IMG/VR virus record: IMGVR_UViG_3300028581_000047
Span: 1 to 59,039 of that record
Direction: 5' to 3' (one strand)
Origin: a virus
DNA length: 59,039 bases
Of this stretch, positions 7,392-15,904 are shown piece after piece. Positions within the stretch are counted from its first letter, which is position 1. Each line of letters opens with the position of its first letter. A program made the position numbers and the translations under genes. A model generated the notes under the pieces. It was not told the DNA's origin, searched no databases, and saw only the letters and a program-made list of their open reading frames with translations.

Positions 7392-7657
7392 AAGTTTTAA
7401 GTATTGAAGCGTGGGCAGAAGGGTCTTCTGATGAAGGGGAAGGGATTTCATGGACTTGGAACGCCTGGCACATGATTGGTTCAGTTGAGCCTGTCTCAAG
7501 TGAAGAAGAGGCTGTCAAGGCATTTGAGGATTTCTTTGGGATTCCTTTCAATACGACCGAGTATGAAGTGATTGATGACCAATACAATTACGCTTTGTGT
7601 GTAATTGCGGAGGATTACAGACCTATTTATGCCATTGAATACGGCTCGGAAAATTAA
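7388..7657 (+). CDS. Hypothetical acidic protein (89 aa)
   Basis: This is the last gene of the left block. It starts within the previous stop and ends at TAA 7655-7657, inside the first bases of the left long inverted repeat. It is acidic and Trp-rich at the N-terminus (IEAWAEGSSDEGEGISWTW). No family is recognised. Confidence 0.65.
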   Translation: MKVLSIEAWAEGSSDEGEGISWTWNAWHMIGSVEPVSSEEEAVKAFEDFFGIPFNTTEYEVIDDQYNYALCVIAEDYRPIYAIEYGSEN

Positions 7658-8035
7658 CCGAACCGAGGGGTCTCAAATCGGGGTGGGGTTGTTGCAATTT
7701 GACCACACCCCTGTCTGATAATTACAAATTCAGAAAAACAGGAATCCAATTTGTCTCGCGGGGCTGGGATAGGCAACAGGGGGATGCGGGTTACAGAGGA
7801 AGTAAAACGAGACAAGCGTCTATCTATTATATATAATTATTATATTATATATATTATATATTAAAGAGGTGGGGAGTGTATCAATCTTGCAACAAGTTGT
7901 TTGTATTGCCCAACATAATCTCCTGCCACCCTCTCACGTCCTTACCTGTCCTCTGCAACCCGCATTCGGCTGGACCCCCCAAAAGTCCCGCGAGGCAATT
8001 TGAATCTTTAACTTTTGGCAAAAATTTATTACAAC
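7649..8035 (+). repeat. Long inverted repeat, left copy
   Basis: This segment of about 387 bases recurs in reverse orientation at 33864-34249 with roughly 95 percent identity by eye. Each copy has internal symmetry. A GC-rich arm (TTGTCTCGCGGG at 7751, GATGCGGGTTACAGAGGA at 7783) is mirrored on the other side (TCCTCTGCAACCCGCATTC at 7949, CCCGCGAGGCAA at 7987), flanking a core of about 43 bases that is almost only A and T (7821-7863). The design resembles an origin with an unwinding element, or a recombination or partition site. It holds no convincing gene. It bounds the replication block on the left. Confidence 0.85.
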
Positions 8036-8047
8036 GAGAGTAACAAC

Positions 8048-8245
8048 ATGAAGAATTTGACAGTAACACTAACAAGGGATGAGTTTATCTGCTTGCTAGA
8101 CACAGTAGATTACGTTTTAAAGGACACCATGTACTACACAGATTATGAAGGTACCGACCCTGATAATCTTTACTTGCATGAAAACAACCTCAACGCATTC
8201 CAAGCTAAGGATATTTTAGAGTCGTTTGTCTGGGTAGAAGAGTAA
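8048..8245 (+). CDS. Hypothetical acidic small protein (65 aa)
   Basis: This is the first gene inside the repeat-bounded block. ATG 8048 has only a weak site (ACGAGAG) upstream. The product is acidic with several Tyr-Asp stretches. It is followed directly by a two-hairpin element. No function is assigned. Confidence 0.6.
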   Translation: MKNLTVTLTRDEFICLLDTVDYVLKDTMYYTDYEGTDPDNLYLHENNLNAFQAKDILESFVWVEE

Positions 8246-8251
8246 AGAGTG

Positions 8252-8293
8252 TTGCCCATTATGACAAGTGGGCAATGCCCTGTGCTTTACAGG
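8252..8293 (+). promoter_or_regulatory. Two-hairpin intergenic element, copy 3
   Basis: Hairpin 1 pairs TTGCCCATT (8252-8260) with AAGTGGGCAA (8266-8275). Hairpin 2 pairs CCTGT (8279-8283) with ACAGG (8289-8293) around GCTTT. The flank GAGTAAAGAGT before hairpin 1 and the string GCCCTGTGCTTT are shared with the copy at 9092-9135. It stands before an antirepressor gene. Confidence 0.6.
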
Positions 8294-8311
8294 AATAACT
8301 TGGAGAATGAA

Positions 8312-9079
8312 GTGAGTGAATTTTTTATAGCGATTAAAAAGTACCCAATTGGTTTGGTAGAAGTGAATGCGGTGAATGCTCGTGATTTGTGGACTGAACT
8401 TGAGGTTGGAACTACTTTCAGCAGATGGATTCAACGGAAGCTAGAGGAGTACAATTTCACGCAAGCTGTTGATTTTGTCGAAATTTCCAGTTTTGTCAAA
8501 GACGAGACTCGGTTTGGTGGGAAGCGTAAATCCATCGAGTACATCATCAGTCTCGACATGGCAAAAGAATTGGCGATGGTAGAGAGAACTGACAAAGGCA
8601 AGATTGCCAGACAGTATTTCATTGACTGTGAGCGAAGAGTGAAACTTGCGGATGAAATGGATGCTGTGCGTATCTTGGAGTTGAAGGCATACCTGGATAG
8701 GGTGCGTCGAGCTTTACTGTTGGACACGCCGCACACTTGGGAGAAGATTTACCCTGTTTCATTCTTTGAGGCGATAATGTCCTTGCATGGTCACACGTTC
8801 AACGGGAACAGTTCCACGCCGAGTTATTGTTCAAAGATAATTCGGGATTGGGTGTATCAGATTGTGTTGCCTGGTGAACTTTTGGCGGAGATAGACCGTA
8901 TTCAAGGTTCAGAAAAGAAGCATCAGTGGTTCACACAGCAGGGAGGTCGTCAAATCTTGGCTAAACAGGTCGAGAAGGTTGAGATGCTTGCGTTGGCAGC
9001 TGATTCACGGAAAGATTTTGAGCAGATGTGCAAAAAGGTATTTAAGAAACCGCTACAGCTTGGTTTGAGAGCGATGTAA
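8312..9079 (+). CDS. AntA/AntB-family antirepressor
   Basis: The N-terminal 90-100 residues match the AntA/AntB antirepressor pattern: VNARDLWTELEVGTTFSRWI, then a hydrophobic stretch with IEYIISLDMAKELAMVE and GKIARQYFIDCER. The rest (to residue 255) is a separate helical domain with no clear family. The start is set at GTG 8312, six bases behind GGAG; upstream in-frame ATG codons would run through the hairpin element. Such proteins inactivate phage repressors and allow lytic growth. Confidence 0.8.
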   Translation: MSEFFIAIKKYPIGLVEVNAVNARDLWTELEVGTTFSRWIQRKLEEYNFTQAVDFVEISSFVKDETRFGGKRKSIEYIISLDMAKELAMVERTDKGKIARQYFIDCERRVKLADEMDAVRILELKAYLDRVRRALLLDTPHTWEKIYPVSFFEAIMSLHGHTFNGNSSTPSYCSKIIRDWVYQIVLPGELLAEIDRIQGSEKKHQWFTQQGGRQILAKQVEKVEMLALAADSRKDFEQMCKKVFKKPLQLGLRAM

Positions 9080-9091
9080 GAGTAAAGAGTT

Positions 9092-9135
9092 TATCCTAGG
9101 TGACAGATAGGATACGCCCTGTGCTTTTATGCAGG
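9092..9135 (+). promoter_or_regulatory. Two-hairpin intergenic element, copy 4
   Basis: Hairpin 1 pairs TATCCTA (9092-9098) with TAGGATA (9108-9114). Hairpin 2 is CCTG...CAGG (9118-9135) around GCTTTTAT-like bases. It shares the leading GAGTAAAGAGT and the string GCCCTGTGCTTT with copy 3, while hairpin 1 differs completely in sequence but not in shape. Confidence 0.6.
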
Positions 9136-9187
9136 AAATCGGTACACTTTCGTGTATTGACATTTAACTTAAATTGGAGTAACAAAA

Positions 9188-9583
9188 ATGAGCGCATTAC
9201 AAAACCCAGATTTATCGCTTGAAAACTTGATTGACGACTTTGCTCACTTGCACATTTACCTACAAGACGCACAAAAACGTTACGATGACATGAAGAAAAA
9301 GTTGGCTGTGGTTGCAAACTCTGTGCAGTCAAAAGAACGGTTCAGGTTGCATGGGTTGAAGTACCAGCTGGAATTTAGCGAGTCACCGCAGAAAGCGGTG
9401 ATTCCTGAAGAAGTAACAAGCGGGGTGATTTATGACTTATACGGGATTGGGGCTTTCGCGCCCTCTGTTAAGTTCATCAAGGAGATTGAGAATCTCAGAA
9501 CCCGCGAAGTTGGATTTTCTGCCTCCATTCTTAAGTTGAAGTGGGATTCCAGAAGGTTGCTTAACGCTACTAAGAACTCTTAG
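9188..9583 (+). CDS. Hypothetical protein (131 aa)
   Basis: It starts at ATG 9188 after TTAAATTGGAG. The first 50 residues are helical and may form a short coiled coil (IYLQDAQKRYDDMKKKLAV). No conserved domain is recognised. Confidence 0.7.
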   Translation: MSALQNPDLSLENLIDDFAHLHIYLQDAQKRYDDMKKKLAVVANSVQSKERFRLHGLKYQLEFSESPQKAVIPEEVTSGVIYDLYGIGAFAPSVKFIKEIENLRTREVGFSASILKLKWDSRRLLNATKNS

Positions 9584-9651
9584 TTGAGCTTTAGGGAGTT
9601 CGTGGAAGCCGAAGGTATCTACTTCCTCGTACTCTTCATCCTGTAGTAAAT

Positions 9652-9684
9652 ATAGCATATTAGCTCCAAAAAGCGGTATGCTAT
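9652..9684 (+). promoter_or_regulatory. Inverted repeat, possible operator or hairpin
   Basis: ATAGCATA (9652-9659) is mirrored by TATGCTAT (9677-9684), 17 bases apart, in the 126-base gap before the next gene. The second half resembles a -10 box. It could be an operator or an RNA hairpin. Confidence 0.4.
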
Positions 9685-9709
9685 CACATTTTAAATCGGA
9701 GCAATAAAA

Positions 9710-10237
9710 ATGAGTAAAAATGTAATTCACTTTCCTGTTAAAATAGCCACCCAAACCGAACCGAAGCAGTTCGGGAACGCTTATGGGTTAGACTTGAGTG
9801 GTAGTAAGCACGAAATTCGTAAAGACATGTTTGAGCAGTACAAAGATTACGACTTCCGCAAAGCCTTGGAACGGTTCCCTGAGCATGGGATGGGATTGCA
9901 GCGTGACAAACACTTTGTCATCAATCACAACATTACCCTAAGAGATTATGTAGGTGCGGCACACTTTGCGTTAGATTTGAAAGGTGATGTAAAAGCGCAT
10001 GACGATTTAATGGGGATTTATTTTACACTGAAGGAAGCAGGGTTCAAGAAGTACCCAGTAAAACACATCAACCCGCAGTTAGTCGGGTACGTCATAAACT
10101 TGGTGGTAGACAGGGACTCAAGACCTGGCATTGGTGTCCCGCCATTCTATTACCTTTGCGATTCTTACTTCGGGCCGTTTCAGGCAAGTGGCTGGTCAAA
10201 CAATGCCGATTATGAACGAGCTAGTATAGGTCGTTAA
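9710..10237 (+). CDS. Hypothetical protein (175 aa)
   Basis: The start ATG 9710 is backed by AAATCGGAG. The protein is soluble and mixed in charge, with no motif I can name. It sits just upstream of the replication genes and ends before a perfect 8-bp hairpin (CCCCACAG / CTGTGGGG, about 10244-10265). Confidence 0.7.
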   Translation: MSKNVIHFPVKIATQTEPKQFGNAYGLDLSGSKHEIRKDMFEQYKDYDFRKALERFPEHGMGLQRDKHFVINHNITLRDYVGAAHFALDLKGDVKAHDDLMGIYFTLKEAGFKKYPVKHINPQLVGYVINLVVDRDSRPGIGVPPFYYLCDSYFGPFQASGWSNNADYERASIGR

Positions 10238-10289
10238 ACAATAGCCCCACAGGTTTCACTGTGGGGTGTCTCAATCCTTGGAGATACAA

Positions 10290-10958
10290 ATGATAGAATT
10301 TAAGCGTGATGTTTATGATAGTTTGGTAGAATACGAACCCGAGTCAAGACCTGTTCGAGGAGCTAGGCTCTACACAACAATTTGTACTGATTGTGGAAAA
10401 GAGTCACGGTATCACCGTCACACGAATCTTGCTAAAAAGATTTGTACTTGCTCTACTTCAAAAATCGAGTTGTTGATTTACGGTGAGATGTCCAGAACGC
10501 TCGAAGAGTGGGCGGAGGTTGAACCTTCCATCAATGTGGGTAGTGCAAGGGTCAGGGCGAGTAATAGACGGCTAGGAAGACGAAATTGCACCGATGCTCA
10601 GGTTTTATTTGGGTATGGAAAGAAATCTCCTGCATTGCGGTTGCAAGTGTTACCGACGAATGATTCACCTGAGTGGATTAGGACGTTATCGGAAGAAATT
10701 ACCAGAAACATGATTAAGTTGCCATTGATTGAAGCGGTAGTGTTAGCCGTGAAAGTGGCATCACGGGAAAGAGATTTTGGAAAGTTAGTTCGAGAAGACC
10801 TTTCTATGTACACAAAGTCTGGCATTAAGTTCACAGACCCAGAAGGCACATCATTACCCGAGTTGTTGGAGCAGCTTGGTGATTTAGATGCCCTGAAAGA
10901 TTATTTACTGGGTGATTTGAGTCTTACAGAAGCAAAGGTAAACAGTTTTTTCATTTAA
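10290..10958 (+). CDS. Hypothetical protein with Cys cluster (222 aa)
   Basis: ATG 10290 follows TTGGAGATACAA; an upstream in-frame start lies in the hairpin region and is less likely. Residues about 31-55 contain CTDCGKE and, 18 residues later, CTCS, forming a likely zinc-binding knuckle near the N-terminus. The middle part has many Arg and could contact nucleic acid. The location directly before the primase-helicase suggests a replication or regulation role, without proof. Confidence 0.65.
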   Translation: MIEFKRDVYDSLVEYEPESRPVRGARLYTTICTDCGKESRYHRHTNLAKKICTCSTSKIELLIYGEMSRTLEEWAEVEPSINVGSARVRASNRRLGRRNCTDAQVLFGYGKKSPALRLQVLPTNDSPEWIRTLSEEITRNMIKLPLIEAVVLAVKVASRERDFGKLVREDLSMYTKSGIKFTDPEGTSLPELLEQLGDLDALKDYLLGDLSLTEAKVNSFFI

Positions 10959-10973
10959 TTTAGGGGAAGTAAG

Positions 10974-11336
10974 ATGGTTGGTGTAGTTAAAACACGGTTG
11001 AGAGAGGGGGCGGTATTGGCACTCACTAATCCGCTACATACAAAAGTGTTAGAGTATTTTGTTGTAGTGGCGTTGGCAGGTGAAAAAGGGTTAACGATTG
11101 AGGACAGTGATGGAAGGCGGTTTAGTGGTTACACACACAGCACTCTTTGGGTACACCCTCAGGTGATGTTTGAGGCGTTAGAGCCTAACCAGGTAGGATG
11201 TAACAAGGACGGCTACTTCTTGTCAACCAGAATCCACGTCAATGACAATTTGAGAATCCACTTCATGGATTGGTTAGAGAAAGAGAACGTTGAGTGTTTC
11301 AATAAGCTCCCGTTCAAACTTAGAAAAGGGGTGTGA
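10974..11336 (+). CDS. Hypothetical protein (120 aa)
   Basis: The gene starts at ATG 10974 behind AGGGGAAG and ends immediately before the primase-helicase, so the two are likely co-expressed. The product is soluble and mixed in charge, without a recognised domain. Confidence 0.65.
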   Translation: MVGVVKTRLREGAVLALTNPLHTKVLEYFVVVALAGEKGLTIEDSDGRRFSGYTHSTLWVHPQVMFEALEPNQVGCNKDGYFLSTRIHVNDNLRIHFMDWLEKENVECFNKLPFKLRKGV

Positions 11337-11337
11337 T

Positions 11338-14217
11338 ATGTCGGCAGCCCCAGTCCCCGTCTTTTATTACCAAACGCACGACGAGCAACACCAAACATGG
11401 AAGGTTGCGCCTTACACTGATTACGATGAAGTCATTAAGACCTGTGCTTTTCATGCTGGCGTTTATTCTTTGTCAAAAGCCCCGACGGGTGATGACGAAA
11501 GTGACTTAAAAGTCAGGTACAAAGGCAGTCTTGTTATTGATATTGACAACAAGTCAGTTGAGACAGGTAACATCAACATTGCGATTGACCAAAGTATTGT
11601 TGACGTTAGGGCAATACGAAAGTACCTTGATTTGCTTGGGGTTAACCCCAAGCAGGTTGGATTGTACATCTCAGGTGGTAAAGGTTTTCACATCATTATT
11701 CCGTTAGGTTTGATGGGTGGTATTGCTTTAAACAGCTTGCCGCACATTCATAAAAAGATGGCGATGACGATAAAAACGCGGACTGGCGTTGAAAGTATTG
11801 ATTTTTCTTTGTTTTGTAAAAGGAAGGGGAAATTACTCCGCACACCCAATCACAAGAGAGCTGGAAATGGTAATTACAAAGTTCAAATCACATGGGAAGA
11901 AATGGATGGGTTGGATGCTGAAACGTATTTCAACTTATGTCGAGAACCACGACCTGTATTTGCTCTTGAAGATCCTGAAATAGTACCTGCATTATCCGAC
12001 ATGTTTCAGGACGCATTGTTAGACGTCCGTTCTGAGGACGAACAATCTACGTTAGGTAAAACCGACCCTAAGCATTTTTTAGAGTTAGGTGATGGTGAAA
12101 TACCTAAATGTATCAAGAACTTATGCGGATACCAAAACATAAGGGAGAATGCAAGTTCTTTCAATTATGCAAAAATGGATGTGATACGGTTCTTGAAAAA
12201 TAGTAATCTTACTGCGGAAAAACAGGAAGGTGTAATTCAGGAGTTCTGTAATAACTTTCACAGTGATAGGCATGGCAGTCCGCAAGAAAGGTTGCGTGAA
12301 GTTAGGTCAGCAGAGCGGAGTTTAGAAGGTACGGGGTTTGATTGTAGTTTGGCTGCAAGGCAGTTTAGTACGAATCCCTGTACTGGATGCCCTGTCAAAG
12401 TTTCTCAAGTTGTGGAACTCAATGAGTCACACAAAATTGTTGAAATCGGTAACTCATATCATCGAGCGACAGTAAAGAAAAATGAGGACGGGGCAATTAG
12501 TAACTTCATTCTTACGCCGATTAAAGTATCGTATGAAGTATCTGAGGAAGGCTACACCACTGATCAAGTTTACACGTTTCGGGTAGATTATCTTCGGAAG
12601 GATTTACGACCTGATTTGTGTACCATCAAACTAGAAAGTTTCTTAACAAAAAGTACCTTTTCCACAGCAATGAGGCAATTGCCACAGGCATGTTGGACAG
12701 GGAGAGACGATGACGTAAGTCATTTAACAACAAGGGTGACAAGCCCAGAAAGTATGCTAGGAGTTGAAAAAGTCATGCCAGTAAAAAAACAAGGGATGTC
12801 AAAAGTCCTGGATACCAACAGGGGTATTGATGAGTGGTGTTGGGTTCAGAAGGGCTGGAGTTGGAATGGTAGATTGCCAGGTACAATGGAGTACCGAGGA
12901 CCTAGACAGTTTGGCGATACAGGTGAACAAATGACGGCTGTGTTGGATATGCGGAAAGTATTGCCCGTACCAACCCCTGCAACAGAAAAAACACTTCAGG
13001 CGTTGTTATCCAGTCGTGGGTTGGAAGAATTAGCGATTCAGCTAGGCTGGAATGCGGCTTGTTGGGTTAAACCGCAGTTACAAACAGGTGAGTATGGCGA
13101 TATGTTTCCTGTCCTGCTTGTATATGGTGATGCAGGTTCAGGTAAGTCTGAAATGACCAAGAACTTCAGCATTTTGGGTGGGAATGATGGCATCAATAAC
13201 GCCACAATCAACATCTCAAATAGCACAGGGTTTTTCTTGCAATCTGAAGCATCTTCAACAACCACCGTACCAAAATTGTTTGATGAGTTTAATCAGGCAA
13301 AGATGAAACCGCAGGATTACCTTCGGTTACGGGACGTTATTAAGTCTACAGGGACGAAGATGGCGATGGGTAAGGGTCGTGTAATCGGCTCTGGTGGTAA
13401 CTCACAAGTTGCAACAGAAATCACCGTCTGTACAGCCCCAATAGCCCTATTGGGTACAGCACAGAATCAGGAGGAAGAAATTATCCAGCGGAGTATCATC
13501 CTTTATTTAGACAAGGGCGATATTTTGAACAACCCAGATACTGCGTTCATAGAAGCTCACAGGCAGGTACTGAAGAATAAAAAGGATTTGATTCCTTACG
13601 CTCGGATGTTGTTGGAAAAAACGCTTATTCTCACTCCAGAAGAGTTGTTTGAAATGTGGGAATCCTCTGCATGGGTTAGCGATACAGTGACTGACCAACG
13701 GACAGCCAAGGCAGTACGAGTTATCCATATTGGGCTTCAGTTAGCTTATGCGGCGTTCAAGGAAGCAAAGTGCAGTAATGACACATTGAAAGGGGTGGAG
13801 CGTTTGTTGAAGGAGGGGCTACCTGCGTATATGGTGAATTCTCGGTACAACTATTTGTCGAATGACGGGCGGTCTGAGATTGACCACACACTCAATCATA
13901 TCCTGTTGATGGCGACGTTAGATAATGGACGTGGTGAGAACTATTTGCGTGAGGGGGTACATTTTACAACTGACGAAGTAGCGGTGCATCTTAAAATCAA
14001 TTCGGCATATATTTCGTTCGTAAGAGTAGCCAAAGACATGCAATGGATGCTAGAATTTACGAACGCCAAAGCGTTCATTCAGGCTTTAAGTGGGCAGAGT
14101 TACTACTTAGGAGCTGGTAAAGCGCGAGGCGTTCCAACCCCCCATGAGTGGCATACATTCAGCATTCAGGGGCTTTTAGACAAACACATCGACGTAAGAC
14201 ACCTCGGTGCGAAGTAA
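11338..14217 (+). CDS. Primase-helicase with AEP-like primase domain
   Basis: This large two-part replication enzyme (959 aa) should unwind the fork and lay down primers. The N-terminal part has the archaeo-eukaryotic primase pattern: VIDID around residue 66, SGGKGFHIIIP near 112-122, and a later basic motif with LLRTPNH near 168. A Cys-rich linker (NPCTGCPVK) follows near 345. The C-terminal half holds a P-loop ATPase: GDAGSGKS near 597-604 and LFDEFN near 647, with a downstream sensor region. This layout is like the D5/primpol-helicases of phages and plasmids. ATG 11338 is chosen because it directly follows the preceding stop; its upstream site (AGGGGTG) is modest. Confidence 0.8.
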   Translation: MSAAPVPVFYYQTHDEQHQTWKVAPYTDYDEVIKTCAFHAGVYSLSKAPTGDDESDLKVRYKGSLVIDIDNKSVETGNINIAIDQSIVDVRAIRKYLDLLGVNPKQVGLYISGGKGFHIIIPLGLMGGIALNSLPHIHKKMAMTIKTRTGVESIDFSLFCKRKGKLLRTPNHKRAGNGNYKVQITWEEMDGLDAETYFNLCREPRPVFALEDPEIVPALSDMFQDALLDVRSEDEQSTLGKTDPKHFLELGDGEIPKCIKNLCGYQNIRENASSFNYAKMDVIRFLKNSNLTAEKQEGVIQEFCNNFHSDRHGSPQERLREVRSAERSLEGTGFDCSLAARQFSTNPCTGCPVKVSQVVELNESHKIVEIGNSYHRATVKKNEDGAISNFILTPIKVSYEVSEEGYTTDQVYTFRVDYLRKDLRPDLCTIKLESFLTKSTFSTAMRQLPQACWTGRDDDVSHLTTRVTSPESMLGVEKVMPVKKQGMSKVLDTNRGIDEWCWVQKGWSWNGRLPGTMEYRGPRQFGDTGEQMTAVLDMRKVLPVPTPATEKTLQALLSSRGLEELAIQLGWNAACWVKPQLQTGEYGDMFPVLLVYGDAGSGKSEMTKNFSILGGNDGINNATINISNSTGFFLQSEASSTTTVPKLFDEFNQAKMKPQDYLRLRDVIKSTGTKMAMGKGRVIGSGGNSQVATEITVCTAPIALLGTAQNQEEEIIQRSIILYLDKGDILNNPDTAFIEAHRQVLKNKKDLIPYARMLLEKTLILTPEELFEMWESSAWVSDTVTDQRTAKAVRVIHIGLQLAYAAFKEAKCSNDTLKGVERLLKEGLPAYMVNSRYNYLSNDGRSEIDHTLNHILLMATLDNGRGENYLREGVHFTTDEVAVHLKINSAYISFVRVAKDMQWMLEFTNAKAFIQALSGQSYYLGAGKARGVPTPHEWHTFSIQGLLDKHIDVRHLGAK

Positions 14218-14236
14218 CCTTAAATTGGAGCATTAA

Positions 14237-15733
14237 ATGAAATTAAGCGAACTAATACGGGAAGCATTCCTTCCCATTTCGGCAGACTGGCAGGACAAAG
14301 TGGAGGTAGGTAAAACGCCTTTCGCCCATCAAATCGAGGACTTTAAGTATATGGGTTCTTGTCACCGTTGCGGGATATATAACGAGCCAGGTGTCGGTAA
14401 GACCTTACCAATTCAAGCGTATGGGTTGTGGAGAGCTGGAAACGGTAATCGGGTGGTATATGTTATGCCCCCAATCCTGATTAGACAGTTTTCCCAATCC
14501 CTGGACGTTAATTTTGTGGGTGCAAGAGACTTTATCACCTGCGAAGCGTTTAACGGAAACCCTGCACAACGCGATAAGCTCTGGGCAAAATGGGAGGATA
14601 CAACGTTTCCAAACATACTGCTCGTAAGCTATGTCATGTTCGTAAAGTATTACGAGGCTTTACTAGAGAAAGGCTTCAACTGTGTGGTAGTAGATGAAGC
14701 TACGGCTATTAAATCGCCATCATCAAAGATACACAAGGCGGTAAGAGCTTTCGCAGAAGACGATAACGGGGTGGTGCTTGTTACAGGCACACCTATTGAA
14801 ACAAACGTAGAGGATGCGTATGGTTTCATCAAGATTATTACCCCTGAAGCGTATGGCTCGTACAAGAATTTTGAGTATTACCATGTTGTTAAATACTCTA
14901 TGTTCGTGCCAAGTTCAGGTAAAGAGGTATATAAAACTCAAGGGTACTCCAACCTTGCGATGCTCCACGACAATTTGTTTAGACAAGCAAGACGTGTGTT
15001 GAAATCGGAAGTATCTGATTTACCTCCACGTTTGATTTCGGAGTATCTGATTGACTTGTCACCAAAGCACATGAAACTGTACAACCGTATGGTTAATGAG
15101 CGGATGTTAGAAATTGGTGATGAACTGGTTGACATGACAACGGCTCAAGCATTGTACCAAGCCATGCAGCAGGTGCTTTTAAATCCTGAAAAGTTTGGTG
15201 AGGCTCAACATGACAATGAGTTGTTTGTAGCATTAGACGCAATCATAGAGTCGTTGGAAGGGCAGAAGATTCTTGTTTACGCTTGGTTCAATGCTTCGGT
15301 TGACACTATCTGTGAAAGATACAAACACCTTAACCCTGCCAAGATAAACGGTTCGGTGACAGGGGACAACCGTGAGAACGAAAAACAACGGTTTATTTCT
15401 GATGGCGGCTGCAAAATGCTTGTTGCAAATCCAAAGTCAGGCGGAGTTGGCGTGGATGGTTTGCAGCATGTTTGTTCTCATGTCGTTTATGCTGAAATCT
15501 GTCCGTTCGTCGGTACGTTTCAACAATCAGTAGACAGGCTGCACAGAACTGGTCAAAAGTCAGAATCAGTCAATGTGTATCTTTTAGTGGCAAATCACAC
15601 TGTTTCGGTTAAATTGCGGAATGATTTGATTAAGAAAGATGCTTATCAGGAATTGGCAATGAAAGACAAAAGGTCAATCTTGTCAGACTTGATGGGCGAA
15701 GAAGGGATTAAAGGGTCATTAGACACAATTTAA
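14237..15733 (+). CDS. SNF2-like superfamily 2 helicase
   Basis: The 498-residue protein has all main SF2/SNF2 motifs: NEPGVGKT (Walker A, near 50-57), VVDEAT (motif II, near 151-156), VTGTPIE (motif III, near 182-188), GGVGVDGLQ (near 402-410) and QQSVDRLHRTGQ (motif VI, near 430-441). Phage proteins of this kind remodel DNA or displace proteins during replication and recombination. It starts at ATG 14237 after TTAAATTGGAG, 17 bases behind the primase-helicase. A 13-bp hairpin follows the stop. Confidence 0.88.
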   Translation: MKLSELIREAFLPISADWQDKVEVGKTPFAHQIEDFKYMGSCHRCGIYNEPGVGKTLPIQAYGLWRAGNGNRVVYVMPPILIRQFSQSLDVNFVGARDFITCEAFNGNPAQRDKLWAKWEDTTFPNILLVSYVMFVKYYEALLEKGFNCVVVDEATAIKSPSSKIHKAVRAFAEDDNGVVLVTGTPIETNVEDAYGFIKIITPEAYGSYKNFEYYHVVKYSMFVPSSGKEVYKTQGYSNLAMLHDNLFRQARRVLKSEVSDLPPRLISEYLIDLSPKHMKLYNRMVNERMLEIGDELVDMTTAQALYQAMQQVLLNPEKFGEAQHDNELFVALDAIIESLEGQKILVYAWFNASVDTICERYKHLNPAKINGSVTGDNRENEKQRFISDGGCKMLVANPKSGGVGVDGLQHVCSHVVYAEICPFVGTFQQSVDRLHRTGQKSESVNVYLLVANHTVSVKLRNDLIKKDAYQELAMKDKRSILSDLMGEEGIKGSLDTI

Positions 15734-15741
15734 TCTAACAA

Positions 15742-15775
15742 AGGTATACCCCACAAATTGCTTTGTGGGGTATAC
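15742..15775 (+). promoter_or_regulatory. Strong 13-bp hairpin after the SNF2 gene
   Basis: GTATACCCCACAA pairs perfectly with TTGTGGGGTATAC around ATTGCT. No T-run follows, so it may act as an mRNA stabiliser, processing site or factor-dependent terminator instead of a simple intrinsic terminator. It stands 15 bases before the kissing-loop leader of the next gene. Confidence 0.5.
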
Positions 15776-15789
15776 TGCCCCACGAGTTT

Positions 15790-15904
15790 TTAGATTTGGA
15801 TTATAGCAGGTCTCATAAATCTAAGAGCTTAACGTTCTGCCCTTGCCTATTTGGTGCCTGCTATCACCGAGTTCGCAAGGGTTCTATATTTTCGGAGCAA
15901 TACC
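15790..15904 (+). ncRNA. Kissing-loop leader RNA, copy A
   Basis: The 115 bases before ATG 15905 can form three helices and a loop-loop contact. P1 is TTAGATTT (15790-15797) with AAATCTAA (15817-15824). A conserved unpaired linker CTTAACGTT (15828-15836) follows. P2 is CCCTTGC (15840-15846) with GCAAGGG (about 15874-15880). P3, inside P2, is GGTG (15853-15856) with CACC (15865-15868). The 8-base loop of P3, CCTGCTAT, is the exact complement of ATAGCAGG (15803-15810) in the P1 loop. The same fold with different paired bases precedes the antirepressor at 18061. No known family is recognised. It is probably a cis-regulatory element. Confidence 0.75.

Noticed and set aside
7881-8075. Minus-strand frame inside the left inverted repeat
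   Set aside because: It lies in the mirrored, AT-core element; the second repeat copy does not preserve it well, and no start signal is visible.
15742-15775. Intrinsic terminator
   Set aside because: The hairpin is very strong, but no T-run follows, so I list it only as a regulatory hairpin.
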